36,541 bases of DNA, from contig CAMBVS010000042.1 of assembly GCA_945871425.1 (NCBI GenBank), positions 1 to 36,541 of the forward strand, read 5' to 3'. The stretch is from Rhizobium sp. Q54 (GTDB lineage Bacteria > Pseudomonadota > Alphaproteobacteria > SHVZ01). A program made the position numbers and the translations under genes. Positions 20,175 to 29,150 of the stretch are shown one piece after another. The notes beneath the pieces are model-generated. The model made no database searches and had not been told where the DNA came from. It worked only from the letters and a program-made list of their open reading frames with translations. The stretch's first letter is position 1. Every line of letters begins with the position of its first letter.

Positions 20175-21221
20175 ATGATCTCGAGACTCGTAAGGAAAGC
20201 GGCTCTGTTCGCAGTCGCCGCAGGATCTTTCGGCATTGCAGCAATCGCCGGCTTCGGCGACGCGAACGCCCAGGCCACCGTCGCCGCGATCAAGCAGCGT
20301 GGCCAGCTCGTTTGCGGCGTCGACTCCGGCATCCCGGGCTTCGCCTACCAGGACGCGACCGGCAAGTGGATCGGCTTCGACGTCGACTATTGCCGCGCGC
20401 TCTCCGCGGCGATCTTCGGTGATCCGGAGAAGGTGAAGTACGTCGGCACCACCGCCAAGGTGCGCTTCACCGTGCTGCAGTCGGGCGAGATCGACGTGCT
20501 GATCCGCGACTCGACGCTCACCTTCACCCGCAACACCGACCTCAAGCTCCAGGGCGCCGCCGTCAACTTCTATGCTGGCCAGGGCTTCATGGTGAAGAAG
20601 AGCCTGAACGCCAAGAACGTGAAGGACCTGAACGGCGCCACCATCTGCATGGTCACCGGCGCCACGCTCGAACTCAACATCGCCGACTTCAACCGCGCCA
20701 ACAACGTCAACATCGGCTCGCTGCTGTTCGAGCGCACCGAGGAGGCATTCGCCGCGACCGAGTCCGGCCGCTGCGACGGCTACACCGACGACACCGGCAG
20801 CCTCGCCGCCGCGCGCTCGACCATGAAGGTGCCCGGCGACTGGGACATCCTGGCCCAGGTCATCTCCAAGGAGCCGCTCGGCATCCACACCCGCCAGGGC
20901 GACGAGAACTGGACCAACATCTGCAAGTGGATGCACTACGCGCTGCTGAACGCCGAGGAGACCGGCGTCACCATGGCCAACCTCGACCAGATGACGAAGA
21001 CCTCGACCGATCCCTTCGTCCGCCGCCTGGTCGGCGAGGAAGGCGATTTCGGCAAGCTGCTCGGCCTCGACAACAAGTGGGCCTACAACGCCATCAAGGT
21101 CGTCGGCAACTATGCCGACATCTACGATCGCCACTTCGGGCCGAAGGCGCTGGGATTGCCGCGCGGCGCGAACGAGCAGTGGTACAAGGGCGGCCTGCAA
21201 TACGGGCTGCCGTTTCGGTGA
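20175..21221 (+). CDS. aapJ: General L-amino acid ABC transporter substrate-binding protein AapJ-like
   Basis: This is the periplasmic binding protein of the AapJQMP/BztABCD family, which takes up many L-amino acids. The 348-residue precursor has a signal peptide (hydrophobic core AALFAVAAGSFGIAAIAG, end near ANAQA), then the family motifs VCGVDSGIPGFAYQDATG, GFDVDYCRALSAAIFGD, EIDVLIRDSTLTFTRNTD and KEPLGIHTRQGDENW. The frame opens at 20022, but the ATG at 20175 has the SD GGGAGG and starts the signal peptide. A hairpin directly after the stop separates it from aapQ. Confidence 0.93.
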   Translation: MISRLVRKAALFAVAAGSFGIAAIAGFGDANAQATVAAIKQRGQLVCGVDSGIPGFAYQDATGKWIGFDVDYCRALSAAIFGDPEKVKYVGTTAKVRFTVLQSGEIDVLIRDSTLTFTRNTDLKLQGAAVNFYAGQGFMVKKSLNAKNVKDLNGATICMVTGATLELNIADFNRANNVNIGSLLFERTEEAFAATESGRCDGYTDDTGSLAAARSTMKVPGDWDILAQVISKEPLGIHTRQGDENWTNICKWMHYALLNAEETGVTMANLDQMTKTSTDPFVRRLVGEEGDFGKLLGLDNKWAYNAIKVVGNYADIYDRHFGPKALGLPRGANEQWYKGGLQYGLPFR

Positions 21222-21222
21222 G

Positions 21223-21237
21223 GGTGCCTACGGCACC
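21223..21237 (+). other. Hairpin directly after the aapJ stop
   Basis: GGTGCC and GGCACC form a perfect 6-bp stem with a 3-base loop, two bases after the aapJ stop codon and 12 bases before aapQ. Stem-loops at this position in transporter operons often protect the binding-protein message from 3' decay, giving more binding protein than permease. No T-tract follows. Confidence 0.55.
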
Positions 21238-21249
21238 TGAGGCCGGAGC

Positions 21250-22437
21250 ATGACGGGGGCGGAGGAGCGCATAGCCGGCGGCCGGACCGGGCTCCTCCGC
21301 CTTCTTTCCGACGAGCGGGTGCAGGGCTGGGCCTGGCAGCTCGTCCTCGCGATCGCCATCGTCGCCGCGGTCACCTTCTTCGCCCACAACGCGGCGGAGA
21401 ATCTGAGCCGGCGCGGCGGGTCCTTCGGCCTCGGCTTTCTCTGGCAGATCGCCGGCTTCGACATCCCCTTCAAGCTGTTCGACTACGGGCCGACCAACCT
21501 CTACGGCCGCGCCCTGCTCGTCGCCTTCGCCAACACCATTCTCATCTCGATCCTGGCCATCGCCGGCGCAACCTTCCTCGGATTCCTGCTCGGCGTGATG
21601 CGGCTGTCCACGAACTGGCTGGTGCGCAATCTCGCCTTCTCGATCACCGAGCTGATCCGCAACACCCCGCAGCTTCTCCAGATCATCTTCTGGTACGTGG
21701 CGGTGATGCAGACCCTGCCCTCGCCGCGCCAGAGCCTGAAGGCCGGCGAGGCGATCTTCCTCAACATCCGCGGCGTCTACATGCCGGCGGTCGTCTGGGC
21801 CGACTGGGCGGTCCCGGCGTCGGCCGGCCTCCTGGCGACTCTCGTCGCGGGCGCCGCCCTCTGGCGGGTCAGGACCCGCTTCGCCGGCCCGGCCCGCGCC
21901 ACGATCGCGCCGATCGGCCCGGCGCTGGCGGTGGCCGGCGCCTTCGCCTTCTTCGCCTCGGGCACCATCGCCGGGCTCGACTATCCCGAGCTGCAGGGCT
22001 TCAACTTCCGCGGCGGCCTCCGCATCACCCCCGAGCTGGTGGCGCTCTGGCTCGGCCTCTCGATCTACTCGGCGGTGTTCATCGGCGAGATCGTCCGCGG
22101 CGCGGTCGAGGGCATCTCCTGGGGCCAGACCGAGGCGGCGCGGAGCCTTGGGCTCAGCCGCGCGCAGACCCTCAGGCTGGTCATCATCCCGCAGGCGCTC
22201 CGCATCATCATCCCGCCGATGACCAGCCAGTATCTCAACATCATCAAGTCGAGCTCGCTCGGCGCCGCGGTGGCCTATCCCGAGCTGTTCCAGATCTTCG
22301 GCGGCACCGTGCTGAACCAGTCCGGCCGCGCCATCGAGGTGATGGGGATCCTGATGGCGATCTTCCTGGTGATCAACCTCGCCACCTCGGCGCTGATGAA
22401 CTGGTACAACCGCCATGTCGCGATCAAGGAGCGCTGA
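21250..22437 (+). CDS. aapQ: Amino acid ABC transporter permease AapQ-like
   Basis: This is the first of two permeases of the Aap transporter. The 395-residue protein has a membrane segment near 30-48, a second near 95-120, a conserved block ITELIRNTPQLLQIIFWY, and more helices toward the C-terminus. The EAA loop reads [25 protein letters not shown], the contact site for the ATPase. Long first periplasmic and central inserts (NIRGVYMPA) are typical of AapQ/BztB. It starts 28 bases after aapJ, and its end lies 4 bases before the aapM GTG. Confidence 0.92.
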   Translation: MTGAEERIAGGRTGLLRLLSDERVQGWAWQLVLAIAIVAAVTFFAHNAAENLSRRGGSFGLGFLWQIAGFDIPFKLFDYGPTNLYGRALLVAFANTILISILAIAGATFLGFLLGVMRLSTNWLVRNLAFSITELIRNTPQLLQIIFWYVAVMQTLPSPRQSLKAGEAIFLNIRGVYMPAVVWADWAVPASAGLLATLVAGAALWRVRTRFAGPARATIAPIGPALAVAGAFAFFASGTIAGLDYPELQGFNFRGGLRITPELVALWLGLSIYSAVFIGEIVRGAVEGISWGQTEAARSLGLSRAQTLRLVIIPQALRIIIPPMTSQYLNIIKSSSLGAAVAYPELFQIFGGTVLNQSGRAIEVMGILMAIFLVINLATSALMNWYNRHVAIKER

Positions 22438-22441
22438 GTCC

Positions 22442-23494
22442 GTGACCTCGACGCTCACCTGGCTTCGCGTCAACCTGTTCAGCTCCTGGACGAACGGGCT
22501 CCTGACCGTCCTCGTGCTCGGCCTGTTCTGGCTGGTGATCCCGCCGCTCCTCGACTGGGCGATCTTCAACGCCACGCTGAACGCCGCGACCAAGGCGCAA
22601 TGCGCCGCCGACGGCGCCTGCTGGGCCTTCATCAAGCAGCGCTTCGCACTCTTCTTCTACGGCCGCTATCCGGCGGCCGAGCGCTGGCGGGTCGATCTCT
22701 CGGCCGTGCTCCTCGTCGTCTTCCTGGTGCCGGCGATGATGGACGGCGTGCGTCACCGCTGGGTCGCGGTCGTCGCCCTGGTCGGGGTATATCCCATCAT
22801 CGCCGCCCTGCTGATGGCCGGCGGCGTCTTCGGGCTTCCCTGGGTCGACACCGAGTACTGGGGCGGCCTCATGCTCAACACCGTGCTCTCCTTCGTCGCC
22901 ATCGCGGGATCGCTGCCGCTCGGCATCGTGCTCGCGCTCGGGCGGCGCTCGCGGCTGCCGCTGGTGCGCTACGCCTGCATCGGCTTCATCGAGCTCTGGC
23001 GCGGCGTGCCGCTGCTGACCGTCCTGTTCATGGCGATGGTGATGATGCCGCTCTTCCTTCCGGGCGGGGTCACCGTCGACAAGCTTGTGCGCGCCCTGAT
23101 CGCGCTCACCCTGTTCACCGCCGCCTACATGGCCGAGGTGATCCGCGGCGGGCTCCAGGGCGTGCCCCGCGGCCAGGAGGAGGCCGCCCGCTCGCTCGGC
23201 CTCGGCTACTGGCGGACCCAGGGCCTGGTCGTGCTGCCCCAGGCGATCCGGCTGGTGGTGCCGGGAATCGTCAACACCGTGGTCGACCTCTACAAGGACA
23301 CGACCCTGGTGACCATCGTCGGGCTCTTCGACCTGCTGGGCGTCGTCAACCAGTCGCTCAAGGATTCGGCCTGGCTCGGCATGGCCAAGGAGGGCTACGC
23401 CTTCGCCGCCGCGCTCTTCTTCGTCATCTGCTGGGGAATGTCGCTCTACAGCCGGAAGGTGGAGCGGCGCCTGGCCCGCGCAACTGCGCGCTAG
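22442..23494 (+). CDS. aapM: Amino acid ABC transporter permease AapM-like
   Basis: This is the second Aap permease, 350 residues from the GTG at 22442. It has the conserved [20 protein letters not shown] segment and the EAA loop [26 protein letters not shown] for ATPase contact, and hydrophobic helices throughout. Just before the first half ends, an [17 protein letters not shown] segment ([14 protein letters not shown]) matches AapM/BztC. The frame can be read from 22415, but that overlaps aapQ. The usual next gene, the ATPase aapP, is absent; glmM follows after 46 bases. Confidence 0.92.
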   Translation: MTSTLTWLRVNLFSSWTNGLLTVLVLGLFWLVIPPLLDWAIFNATLNAATKAQCAADGACWAFIKQRFALFFYGRYPAAERWRVDLSAVLLVVFLVPAMMDGVRHRWVAVVALVGVYPIIAALLMAGGVFGLPWVDTEYWGGLMLNTVLSFVAIAGSLPLGIVLALGRRSRLPLVRYACIGFIELWRGVPLLTVLFMAMVMMPLFLPGGVTVDKLVRALIALTLFTAAYMAEVIRGGLQGVPRGQEEAARSLGLGYWRTQGLVVLPQAIRLVVPGIVNTVVDLYKDTTLVTIVGLFDLLGVVNQSLKDSAWLGMAKEGYAFAAALFFVICWGMSLYSRKVERRLARATAR

Positions 23495-23528
23495 CGATTC
23501 GCGCCTCCCCTCGGCCGCCGGCTCCGGC

Positions 23529-23534
23529 TATAAC
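23529..23534 (+). promoter_or_regulatory. Possible -10 element for a leaderless glmM
   Basis: TATAAC ends 6 bases before the glmM ATG. No SD precedes this ATG, so a leaderless transcript starting at or near the ATG is possible. A good -35 is not seen (the expected place reads TCCCCT), which keeps this tentative. Confidence 0.3.
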
Positions 23535-23540
23535 CTCGGC

Positions 23541-24893
23541 ATGACGCGAAAGCTCTTCGGCACCGACGGAATCCGCGGGCGCTCCAACACCGAGCCGATG
23601 ACGGCCGCAACCGCGCTCACCGTGGCGGTCGCGGCCGGCCGGCATTTCTCCACCGCCGACAAGCGCCGCCACCTGGTGGTGATCGGCAAGGACACGCGCC
23701 TCTCCGGCTACATGCTGGAGCCGGCGCTGGTGGCCGGATTCACCTCGGTCGGCATGGACGTGGTCACCGTCGGCCCGCTGCCGACGCCGGCGATCGCCAT
23801 GCTGACGAGGTCGCTCCGCGCCGATCTCGGCGTGATGATCTCGGCCTCCCACAATCCCTTCGACGACAACGGCATCAAGCTGTTCGGGCCGGACGGCTAC
23901 AAGCTCTCCGATGAGGTCGAGGCCGAGATCGAGCGCCGCATCGAGGAAGGTCCGGCAGCCGGTCTCTCGGCGCCCGAGCGGCTGGGCCGCGTCCAGCGCC
24001 TGGAGGATGCCCGCGGACGCTACATCGAGTTCGTGAAGGCCTCGTTCCCGCGTGGCCGTCGCCTCGACGGGCTCAAGGTCGCGATCGACTGCGCCAACGG
24101 CGCCGCCTACAAGGTCGCCCCGACCGTGCTCTGGGAGCTGGGCGCCACCGTCGTTCCGATCGGCGTCGCCCCCGACGGCTTCAACATCAACCGCGACTGC
24201 GGCGCCGTCCATCCCGGGACCCTGCAGAGCCAGGTGGTCGCCCATGGCGCCGACATCGGGCTGGCGCTGGACGGCGACGCCGACCGCCTGATCGTCGTCG
24301 ACGAGAAGGGCCAGGTGATCGACGGCGACCAGATTCTGGCGGTGATCGCCGGCTCCTGGAGCAAGGAAGGCCGCCTCAAGGGCGGCGGCGTCGTCTCCAC
24401 GCTGATGTCGAACTTCGGTCTCGAACGCCACCTCAAGGGCCTCGGCCTCGAGCTGGTGCGCACCCAGGTCGGCGACCGCTATGTGGTCGAGCACATGCGC
24501 TTCGCCGGCCACAACCTCGGCGGCGAGCAGTCCGGCCACGTGGTGATGACCGACTACGCCACCACCGGCGACGGCCTGGTGGCGGCGCTCCAGGTGCTGG
24601 CCGTCCTCACCCAGAACGGCAAGACCGCAAGCGAGGCGCTCCGCGTCTTCCAGCCGGCGCCGCAGATCCTCAAAAACATCCGCTTCGCCGGAAAGGCCCA
24701 GCCGCTCGAGGCCGATGCGGTCAAGCAAACGATCCGCGCCGTTGAGGCGAGGCTGGGCGCGCGGGGCCGGCTGGTGGTGCGGAAGTCCGGCACCGAGCCG
24801 CTCATCCGCGTCATGGCCCAGGGCGAGGACGAGGGCGAGGTCAATGCCGCGGTCGCCGAGGTCTGCTCCGCGGTCGAGCGCGCCTGCGCTTAA
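23541..24893 (+). CDS. glmM: Phosphoglucosamine mutase GlmM
   Basis: GlmM converts glucosamine-6-phosphate to glucosamine-1-phosphate for peptidoglycan and lipopolysaccharide precursors. The 450-residue protein has the N-terminal [13 protein letters not shown], the active-site phosphoserine loop [17 protein letters not shown], the metal loop LDGDADRL, the sugar-binding GGEQSGHV and the phosphate-binding [12 protein letters not shown] near the C-terminus. All are intact and the length is typical. It is often close to ftsH in alphaproteobacteria; here about 11 kb lies between them. The ThiD-like gene follows after 9 bases. Confidence 0.97.
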   Translation: MTRKLFGTDGIRGRSNTEPMTAATALTVAVAAGRHFSTADKRRHLVVIGKDTRLSGYMLEPALVAGFTSVGMDVVTVGPLPTPAIAMLTRSLRADLGVMISASHNPFDDNGIKLFGPDGYKLSDEVEAEIERRIEEGPAAGLSAPERLGRVQRLEDARGRYIEFVKASFPRGRRLDGLKVAIDCANGAAYKVAPTVLWELGATVVPIGVAPDGFNINRDCGAVHPGTLQSQVVAHGADIGLALDGDADRLIVVDEKGQVIDGDQILAVIAGSWSKEGRLKGGGVVSTLMSNFGLERHLKGLGLELVRTQVGDRYVVEHMRFAGHNLGGEQSGHVVMTDYATTGDGLVAALQVLAVLTQNGKTASEALRVFQPAPQILKNIRFAGKAQPLEADAVKQTIRAVEARLGARGRLVVRKSGTEPLIRVMAQGEDEGEVNAAVAEVCSAVERACA

Positions 24894-24902
24894 GGCACCT
24901 GG

Positions 24903-25646
24903 ATGACCGGGCTCTCGCCGCCGACCCGGATCAACGGGCGCGTGCTGATCGTGGGCGCGTCGGACGCGAGCGGCAGCACCGGCATCCAGGCGGCGATCAA
25001 GTCGATCAGCGCGCTCGGCGCCTTCGCCGCCGCCGCGGTCACGGCCGTCATCATCGACGAAGCGGCGACGTCGCATGAGGTCCCGCCCGTCGCCGTCGCT
25101 CAGCAGATGCGGGCGGTGCTGGCCGACATCGGCGCCGACGTCCTGTTGATCGGCGGCCTCGCCGGCGCGGGAACGATCGAGGCGGTCGCCGACGTGCTGG
25201 ACGGCGAGGCTCGCGGCATCCCCCTGGTGCTCGACCTGACCGATGCGGCGACGGCGCTCCTGCCGCTGGCCCGGATCGCCGTCGCCGTCAGCGACGCCGC
25301 CGACCTCGAGGCGCAGAAGGAGGCGGCGGCCGGCCTCGCCCGGATCGCCGGCGCCGCGCTCGTCACCTCCCTCTCCCGCGGCGACGTGCTGGCTGACGGC
25401 ACCACACTCTCGGTCTTCCCGCCGAGGCGCGGCACCGACCGGCCGGTGCGCGGCGCCGCCATCACGCTCGCCGCCGCCGTCGCCGCCGGCCTCGCCCAGG
25501 GACTGCCCCTTGCCGCCGCGGTCCGCCGTGGGCGAGACTATGTCGAGGAGGCGATCCTGACCGCACCCGACTTCGGACGCGGTCCCAGCCCCCTCAATCA
25601 CGTCCACACCAATCGCCACACGCCCGCCGCCAGCTTCGAGTCGTGA
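24903..25646 (+). CDS. ThiD-like (phosphomethylpyrimidine kinase family) protein, degenerate active site
   Basis: The 247-residue protein aligns by eye along the whole length of ThiD, the HMP/HMP-phosphate kinase of thiamine synthesis: VLIVGASDASGSTGIQA at the N-terminus (ThiD: AGSDxSGGAGIQAD), SALGAFAAAAVTAV, then the late AAGLAQGLPLAAAVRRGRDYVEEAI and a GRGPSPLNHVH end. But the HGTGCT motif carrying the catalytic Cys and anion hole reads RGAAIT, the substrate-side VDPVMVAKSG is LDLTDAATAL, and the N-terminal GGAG is GSTG. It is probably not a working kinase and could be a regulator or a substrate-binding relic. The stop overlaps a GTG of the next frame. The position after glmM suggests a conserved role. 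Confidence 0.75.
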   Translation: MTGLSPPTRINGRVLIVGASDASGSTGIQAAIKSISALGAFAAAAVTAVIIDEAATSHEVPPVAVAQQMRAVLADIGADVLLIGGLAGAGTIEAVADVLDGEARGIPLVLDLTDAATALLPLARIAVAVSDAADLEAQKEAAAGLARIAGAALVTSLSRGDVLADGTTLSVFPPRRGTDRPVRGAAITLAAAVAAGLAQGLPLAAAVRRGRDYVEEAILTAPDFGRGPSPLNHVHTNRHTPAASFES

Positions 25647-25699
25647 CCCCGCTCGCCCGCCTGGAAGACGCCGCCCCGACCGAGAAGGACTTAAGACCG

Positions 25700-26413
25700 A
25701 TGACCGAGGAACTGTTCCGCGCCGACGCCTATCTCAAGTCCTGCGAGGCGACGGTAACCAAGGTCGACGACCAGGGCATCCGCTTGGACCGCACGGTCTT
25801 CTATCCGATGGGCGGCGGCCAGCCCGGCGACACCGGCACGATCACGCTCGCCGACGGGCGCACGATCCGCATCGCCGATACCCGCAAGGGCCAGGAGCCG
25901 GGCGAGATCATCCACCTGCTGGCGCCGGACCAGGTGCGTCCCGAGGCGGGTACCAAGGTCACCGCCACGCTGGACTGGGACCGCCGCTACAAACACATGC
26001 GCGTGCATACGGCGCTGCACCTCCTCTCCTCGGTCGTCGTCGGCTCGGTCACCGGCGGCCAGATCGGCGACACCAAGGGCCGGCTCGACTTCGACCTGCC
26101 GGACACCTCGCTCGACAAGGAGGCGATCGAGGCGAAGCTGAACGCCCTGGTCCAGGCCGACCACAAGACGACGACGCAATGGATCACCGACGAGGAGATG
26201 GACCAGCGCCCCGACCTGGTGAAGACCATGTCGGTGAAGCCGCCGCGCGGCGCCGGCCGCGTCCGCCTCCTGGCGATCCCCGGCGTCGACCTCCAGGCCT
26301 GCGGCGGCACCCATGTCGCGCGCACCGGCGAGATCGGCCGCCTCCAGGTCGCCAAGATCGAGAACAAGGGCAAGCACAACCGCCGTGTCATCGTGGCGCT
26401 GGCGGAGGGGTGA
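25700..26413 (+). CDS. AlaX-type alanyl-tRNA editing protein
   Basis: This is a free-standing relative of the AlaRS editing domain that hydrolyses mischarged Ser-tRNA(Ala) or Gly-tRNA(Ala). From the ATG at 25700 the 237-residue protein begins MTEELFRADAYLKSC, the family's usual start. It has FYPMGGGQPGDTG, the zinc motif MRVHTALHLLSSV (HxxxH) and QACGGTHVARTGEIG (CxxxH), the two halves of the metal site. A GTG at 25643 that overlaps the previous stop opens 19 further codons without family character; GAGAAGGA upstream of the ATG supports 25700. AlaX-M type by length. Confidence 0.92.
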   Translation: MTEELFRADAYLKSCEATVTKVDDQGIRLDRTVFYPMGGGQPGDTGTITLADGRTIRIADTRKGQEPGEIIHLLAPDQVRPEAGTKVTATLDWDRRYKHMRVHTALHLLSSVVVGSVTGGQIGDTKGRLDFDLPDTSLDKEAIEAKLNALVQADHKTTTQWITDEEMDQRPDLVKTMSVKPPRGAGRVRLLAIPGVDLQACGGTHVARTGEIGRLQVAKIENKGKHNRRVIVALAEG

Positions 26414-26528
26414 GATTGTCCAGGCGCCGGCAACAATGAATTCCTCTTCGTTGCCTTTCTCAACCCCCTCCCCGGCCCCATCTTAGCTCCATGAAAACGC
26501 CGGACACGGGCGCCAAGGAGACGAGACC

Positions 26529-27227
26529 ATGATCGAGCGCAGGACATTCGCGGGGCTGGGTGGCGACGACCACGGCTGGCTCAAGACCAAGCACCATTTC
26601 TCCTTCGCGGGCTACCATGACCGTGAGCGCATGCACTGGGGCAACCTCCGGGTCTGGAACGACGACGAGATCGCCGCCGGCGAAGGCTTCCCGCCGCACC
26701 CGCATGCCGACATGGAGATCATCACCTATGTCCGCGAAGGCGCGATCACGCATCAGGACAGCCTCGGGAACAAGGGCCGCACCGAGGCCGGCGACGTCCA
26801 GGTGATGTCGGCCGGCACCGGCATCCGCCACTCCGAGTACAACCTGGAGCCGGAGACGACGAAGATCTTCCAGATCTGGATCATCCCCGACAGCCGCGGC
26901 GGCAAGCCGACCTGGGGCGCCAAGCCGTTCCCCAAGGGCGACCGCTCCGGCCGCTTCGTGCCGCTGGCGAGCGGCGTCGAGGGTGACACCGACGTGCTGC
27001 CGATCCGCACCAATGCGCGGGTCCTCGGCGCGACGCTGAGGGCGGGCGAGACGGTCGAGTATCCGCTCGGTGCCGAACGCCACGGCTACCTGGTGCCGTC
27101 TTCGGGTACGGTCGAGGTCAACGGCGTGCGCATCGAGGCCCGCGACGGTGCGGCCATCGCCGAGGAGGCGACGCTTAAGGTGACGGCGATCGAGGACACC
27201 GAGCTCGTCCTCGTCGACGCGGCCTGA
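26529..27227 (+). CDS. Pirin-family bicupin protein (YhaK/YhhW-like)
   Basis: Pirins are non-haem iron bicupins; bacterial YhhW-type members can show quercetin 2,3-dioxygenase activity, though their natural substrates are mostly unknown. The 232-residue protein has FAGYHDRERMHWGNLRVWND, the metal-site block GFPPHPHADMEIITYVREG and THQDSLG, then SAGTGIRHSEYN, giving the His-rich ligand set. The C-terminal cupin is degenerate. SD AAGGAG lies 8 bases before the ATG. A second pirin follows after 4 bases. Confidence 0.92.
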   Translation: MIERRTFAGLGGDDHGWLKTKHHFSFAGYHDRERMHWGNLRVWNDDEIAAGEGFPPHPHADMEIITYVREGAITHQDSLGNKGRTEAGDVQVMSAGTGIRHSEYNLEPETTKIFQIWIIPDSRGGKPTWGAKPFPKGDRSGRFVPLASGVEGDTDVLPIRTNARVLGATLRAGETVEYPLGAERHGYLVPSSGTVEVNGVRIEARDGAAIAEEATLKVTAIEDTELVLVDAA

Positions 27228-27231
27228 AGTC

Positions 27232-28122
27232 ATGGACCTGGCGATCCCGGCCCGGCGCCGAAGCATCGGCAGCTTCGAGGTCGGCCGGGTTCTCCCCGTC
27301 GCCAAGCGGCGGATGGTCGGTCCCTTCGTCTTCTTCGACCATATGGGGCCGGTCGATCTGCCGCCCGGCATTCCGCGCGAGACCGATGTGCGCCCGCACC
27401 CGCATATCGGCCTCTCGACCGTCACTTATCTCTTCGACGGCGAGATGACCCACCGCGACAGTCTCGGCGTCGAACAGGCGATCCGCCCGGGCGCGCTCAA
27501 CTGGATGACCGCCGGGCGCGGCATCAGCCATTCCGAGCGCTTCGACGGCATGAGAGAGGCAGGCGGCCGCATCGAGGGCATCCAGGCCTGGGTGGCGCTG
27601 CCCGAAGCCGACGAGGAGATGGCGCCGGCCTTCGACCATTACGATGCGGGGCAGCTGCCTTCTCTGGATGAGGCCGGCGTCAGCGCCCGGCTGATCGCCG
27701 GCAGCGCCTTCGGCCTCACCAGTCCGGCGAAGATCCGCTCGCCGCTCTTCTATCTCCATGTCCGGCTGGAGCCGGGCGCCCCCATCGGCCTTCCGCCCGA
27801 ATATCCGGAGCGCGCCGCCTATCTGGTCAAGGGCCGCGTCTCTGTCGACGGGCACGACTACGAGCCCGGCCAGATGCTGGTGTTCGCCCGCGGCGAGAGC
27901 CCGACTTTCCGCGCCGTCGAGCCGGCGACGCTGATGCTTCTGGGCGGCGAGCCGCTGGGGCCGCGACACATCTGGTGGAACTTCGTCTCCTCGCGGAAGG
28001 AGCGGATCGAAGAGGCCAAGGCCGACTGGATCGCCGGACGCATCAAGCTGCCGCCGAACGACGAGGGCGAGTTCATTCCGCTGCCGGAGGAGCCGAAGCG
28101 GCCTCCCCGACCGATGTCATGA
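27232..28122 (+). CDS. Pirin-family protein
   Basis: This second pirin, 296 residues, is of the longer class (pirin N-terminal plus pirin C-terminal domain). It shows RRMVGPFVFFDHMGP, the metal motif VRPHPHIGLSTVTYLFDG with THRDSLG, TAGRGISHSER, and a C-terminal cupin with PEYPERAAYLVKGRV and the end WWNFVSSRKERIEEAKADW. It is clearly different from its neighbour, so the pair is not a recent tandem duplication. The end overlaps the convergent dehydrogenase gene by 6 bases. Confidence 0.92.
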   Translation: MDLAIPARRRSIGSFEVGRVLPVAKRRMVGPFVFFDHMGPVDLPPGIPRETDVRPHPHIGLSTVTYLFDGEMTHRDSLGVEQAIRPGALNWMTAGRGISHSERFDGMREAGGRIEGIQAWVALPEADEEMAPAFDHYDAGQLPSLDEAGVSARLIAGSAFGLTSPAKIRSPLFYLHVRLEPGAPIGLPPEYPERAAYLVKGRVSVDGHDYEPGQMLVFARGESPTFRAVEPATLMLLGGEPLGPRHIWWNFVSSRKERIEEAKADWIAGRIKLPPNDEGEFIPLPEEPKRPPRPMS

Positions 28123-29142
28123 GCCGCCGAACCAGGCCTTGAGGGCGGGCGTCTCCAGCACCTCCGGATTGCACACCCGGAACGGCATCCGCCGGTTGAA
28201 GAAGGCGCGCGCCGACTTGAAGCCGCCCTCGGCGAGCAGCCTCAGCCCCTCGTCGGTATAGGCCATGGCGTGCGGGGCGAGGATGACGTTGTCGAGGGTG
28301 AGAAGCGGGTTGTCGACCGGCGTCGGTTCCTCCTCGAACACGTCGGTCGCCGCGCCGGCGATACGGCGGTCCTTGAGCGCGGAATAGAGCGCACGTTCAT
28401 CGACGATGGGGCCGCGCGCCATGTTGACCAGGAAGGCCGAGCGCTTCATCAGCCTCAGGGCGCGCTCGCCGATCAGGCCCCGCGTGGTCTCGTCCAGCGG
28501 GCAGCACACGACCAGGAAGTCGGCGCTCGAGACGACCGCGTCCAGATCCTTGAGCGTGACGCCGAGCGGAGCCACGTCCTCGGCCTTGGCGAAGGGATCG
28601 GAGGCGACATGCTTCATCCCGAAAGGCTGGACCAGGCGGAACAGCTCCTTCCCCGTATTGCCGACGCCGATGAGGCCGAGGGTCTTGCCGCCGAGACCGG
28701 TGCCGAGATGATGCATCCGCAGGTCCCATCGGCCGGTCCTGACCAGCCGGTCCATGGTCGGGATGCGATGACCGAGCGCCAGCATGAAGGCGAGCGCGCT
28801 GGAGGCGACCGAGCGGCGGACACCTTCGGGGTTGTTGGTCAGCAAGATGCCGGCCGCCGTGATCGCCGTCACGTCGCAATGATCGAGGCCGACGCCGAAG
28901 CGGGCGACGAGGCGGAGCCGCGCATCGGGACGTCCGAGCGACGATCCCGGCAGCGACGGCGCGCCGAGGCAGATGCCGTCATAGCGCGCGACCTCGTCGG
29001 CGGTGACCGGGCTCGCGCCGTCGCCGAACCACTCCCAGTCCAGAAGCGGGTCGTCGAGGATCGCGAGCGCGGCCGGATCGAAGCCCGGCTTGCCGTCGGG
29101 CCCGAGAATGTCGCGGGAAAGGCCGATCCGATATTTCGCCAT
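28117..29142 (-). CDS. D-isomer-specific 2-hydroxyacid dehydrogenase
   Basis: This is a 341-residue NAD-dependent dehydrogenase acting on 2-hydroxyacids such as D-glycerate-type compounds; the precise substrate cannot be read. It has the substrate-side VARFGVGLDHCD, the Rossmann motif GLIGVGNTGKELF, SADFLVVCCPLDETTRGLIG, NMARGPIVDERALYSAL, and the catalytic ATDVFEEEP (Glu) and ILAPHAMAYT (His). An open frame extends upstream to 30048, but that part overlaps the SDR gene out of frame, so the ATG at 29142 is chosen. It is 8 bases downstream of the SDR stop, so both are one operon. Confidence 0.92.
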   Translation of the reverse strand: MAKYRIGLSRDILGPDGKPGFDPAALAILDDPLLDWEWFGDGASPVTADEVARYDGICLGAPSLPGSSLGRPDARLRLVARFGVGLDHCDVTAITAAGILLTNNPEGVRRSVASSALAFMLALGHRIPTMDRLVRTGRWDLRMHHLGTGLGGKTLGLIGVGNTGKELFRLVQPFGMKHVASDPFAKAEDVAPLGVTLKDLDAVVSSADFLVVCCPLDETTRGLIGERALRLMKRSAFLVNMARGPIVDERALYSALKDRRIAGAATDVFEEEPTPVDNPLLTLDNVILAPHAMAYTDEGLRLLAEGGFKSARAFFNRRMPFRVCNPEVLETPALKAWFGGS

Positions 29143-29150
29143 GCCTGCCC

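Noticed and set aside
23424..25619. A 731-residue open frame antisense to glmM and the ThiD-like gene
   Set aside because: It spans two real genes and their junction and has no motif; an antisense shadow.
26430..26460. Terminator before the first pirin
   Set aside because: GGCAAC and GTTGCC form only a 6-bp stem with a 16-base loop and a short mixed TTTCTC; too weak to call.
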